Assembly (NCBI GenBank): GCA_023460715.1
Contig: JAEWPH010000122.1
Location: 1 to 6,352 of the forward strand
Direction of reading: 5' to 3'
Source: Pseudomonadota bacterium
Lineage (GTDB): Bacteria > Pseudomonadota > Gammaproteobacteria > Burkholderiales > Burkholderiaceae_C
Length of the DNA stretch: 6,352 bases
Shown here: one piece after another, positions 5,742-6,352 of the stretch
Numbering within the stretch: position 1 is the stretch's first letter
Layout: each line of letters begins with the position of its first letter
Notes under the pieces: model-generated
The model's database searches: none
What the model was told of the DNA's origin: nothing
The model's input: only the letters and a program-made list of their open reading frames with translations
Made by a program: the position numbers and the translations under genes

Positions 5742-6164
5742 TCAGACATCGGCCTCGATGGCCGGGCTCGCCTGGCCGCGCCGGTCGAGCACGACGTGGA
5801 TCTGCGTGGCGGACGGCAGGTCGGGGCGCGAGACGCCGCCCAGGTCGGCCAGCGCGGTGAACTGCCCGTCCAGGAAGAAGAAGGTGATCGACTGTGCCAG
5901 GTGGGCGAGCGCGTCCTCCGCCGTGGGAAAGCCGGCCGAGGCCACGGTTTCGTCGCCGTCGAGCCGGTAGCGGTAGGTGCCGCCACCCGGCCCCTGCTGC
6001 TCTTCCATCAGGCCCAGATCCACGAGTTTCTCGCGCACATTGCTCGCATACACGCGGCCGCCCGTGGCGTACAGCGTGAAGGCGGCGCCCGCGCCAGAAG
6101 CCGGCGTGGAGGCAGCGGCGGTGGCCGTGCCATTGTCGGAGGGGAAGTCGGAAGCAGTGGTCAT
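5742..6164 (-). CDS. Conserved-looking hypothetical protein, 140 aa, function unknown
   Basis: I do not recognise a named family. The start at 6164 is supported by AGGAA 5 nt ahead (complement of 6170-6174). Residues 1-28 are low-complexity, rich in Ala, Thr and Ser, and hydrophilic; they are neither a signal peptide nor a membrane segment. A compact, well-mixed domain follows at about 29-128. It opens with FTLYATGGRVYASNVREKLVDLGLME, then a Gly-rich turn (QGPGGGTYRYRL), an acidic helix-like stretch (TAEDALAHLAQSITFFFLDG) and a final strand TQIHVVLDRRG. The REKL and LVDLGL pattern suggests a short helix. The protein has no Cys, no predicted transmembrane helix, and is acidic overall. The codon bias and clean start and stop favour a real gene over a shadow of the GC-rich opposite strand. 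It seems to be transcribed alone; pirin, on the same strand, lies 312 bp downstream behind a possible terminator and the repeat. Confidence 0.7.
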   Translation of the reverse strand: MTTASDFPSDNGTATAAASTPASGAGAAFTLYATGGRVYASNVREKLVDLGLMEEQQGPGGGTYRYRLDGDETVASAGFPTAEDALAHLAQSITFFFLDGQFTALADLGGVSRPDLPSATQIHVVLDRRGQASPAIEADV

Positions 6165-6232
6165 GGCGGTTCCTGGTGAGGCCCGCTCCTGCCGGCCGGA
6201 AACTGGCGGAGCCCCAGCGGGCACGAGGGAGC

Positions 6233-6253
6233 ACGGCGGACGGCGGACGGCGG
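6233..6253. repeat. Short tandem repeat, three copies of a 7-bp unit
   Basis: ACGGCGG occurs three times in a row without mismatch, about 70-90 bp upstream of the 140-residue gene. It lies in what should be the leader of that gene. The copy number is small and such units arise easily in GC-rich DNA. Confidence 0.6.
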
Positions 6254-6265
6254 GCGCGCTGGTCC

Positions 6266-6298
6266 ATCGTAGGCAGCGCGGCAGGCCGACCCTGTAGG
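6266..6298 (-). promoter_or_regulatory. Candidate promoter of the 140-residue gene
   Basis: On the minus strand, CCTACAGG (complement of 6291-6298) is followed 25 bp later by CCTACGATGG (complement of 6264-6273), whose TACGAT matches four of six -10 bases. The repeated CCTAC suggests paired recognition elements, but no standard -35 is present. The transcript would have a leader of about 95 nt. Weak call. Confidence 0.25.
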
Positions 6299-6352
6299 AG
6301 GAGGCCGGGCGCCCCGCTGCGGCGCGCCGATCTGGGCAGCAGCGCCCCGGGA

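Noticed and set aside
1..6352. A novel multi-gene system such as a defence island, mobile element or biosynthetic cluster
   Set aside because: Apart from the usher/adhesin pair, the genes are on alternating strands with their own start signals, and most belong to ordinary housekeeping-type families. There are no nucleases, transposases, integrases, CRISPR repeats or toxin-antitoxin pairs.

Overview
The window is about 6.35 kb of very GC-rich DNA. It looks like ordinary chromosome from a betaproteobacterium, most likely Burkholderiales and probably family Comamonadaceae (Acidovorax-like). This placement is inference. It rests on the strong GC bias in third codon positions, on the gene families present, and on an intergenic stem-loop repeat at about 5612-5681 that resembles one I recall from Comamonadaceae genomes.

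Layout. Positions 1-3332 (+) hold the last two genes of an archaic (Csu/SCPU-type) chaperone-usher pilus operon: an outer-membrane usher whose 5' end lies outside the window, and a two-domain SCPU tip-adhesin-like protein. The two overlap by four bases (ATGA). Positions 3376-3849 (-) hold a SlyD-type FKBP peptidyl-prolyl isomerase with a short His-rich tail; it converges on the pilus operon across a hairpin that may stop transcription from both sides. Positions 4033-4362 (+) hold a small single-domain cupin with a DHWC motif, divergent from slyD across a 183-bp promoter region. Positions 4371-5429 (-) hold a complete pirin-family protein that meets the cupin tail to tail only 8 bp away. Positions 5430-5741 are non-coding and contain a hairpin in the pirin leader, the dispersed repeat, and a second hairpin behind the next gene. 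Positions 5742-6164 (-) hold a 140-residue protein I do not recognise. Positions 6165-6352 are its upstream region, with a short 7-bp tandem repeat and a possible promoter.

How the genes relate. Only the usher and tip-adhesin genes form a clear functional unit: the usher is the secretion pore and assembly platform, and the SCPU protein is probably the first subunit through it and so sits at the pilus tip. The rest are single genes with their own strands and start signals. SlyD is a folding and metallochaperone protein, the pirin is a metal-dependent cupin, and the small cupin is uncharacterised. I see no phage, insertion sequence, CRISPR, tRNA, rRNA or defence-type locus. The most interesting unexplained items are the dispersed repeat, the pirin leader hairpin, the cysteine-bracketed hydrophobic loop of the tip adhesin, and the unrecognised 140-residue protein.
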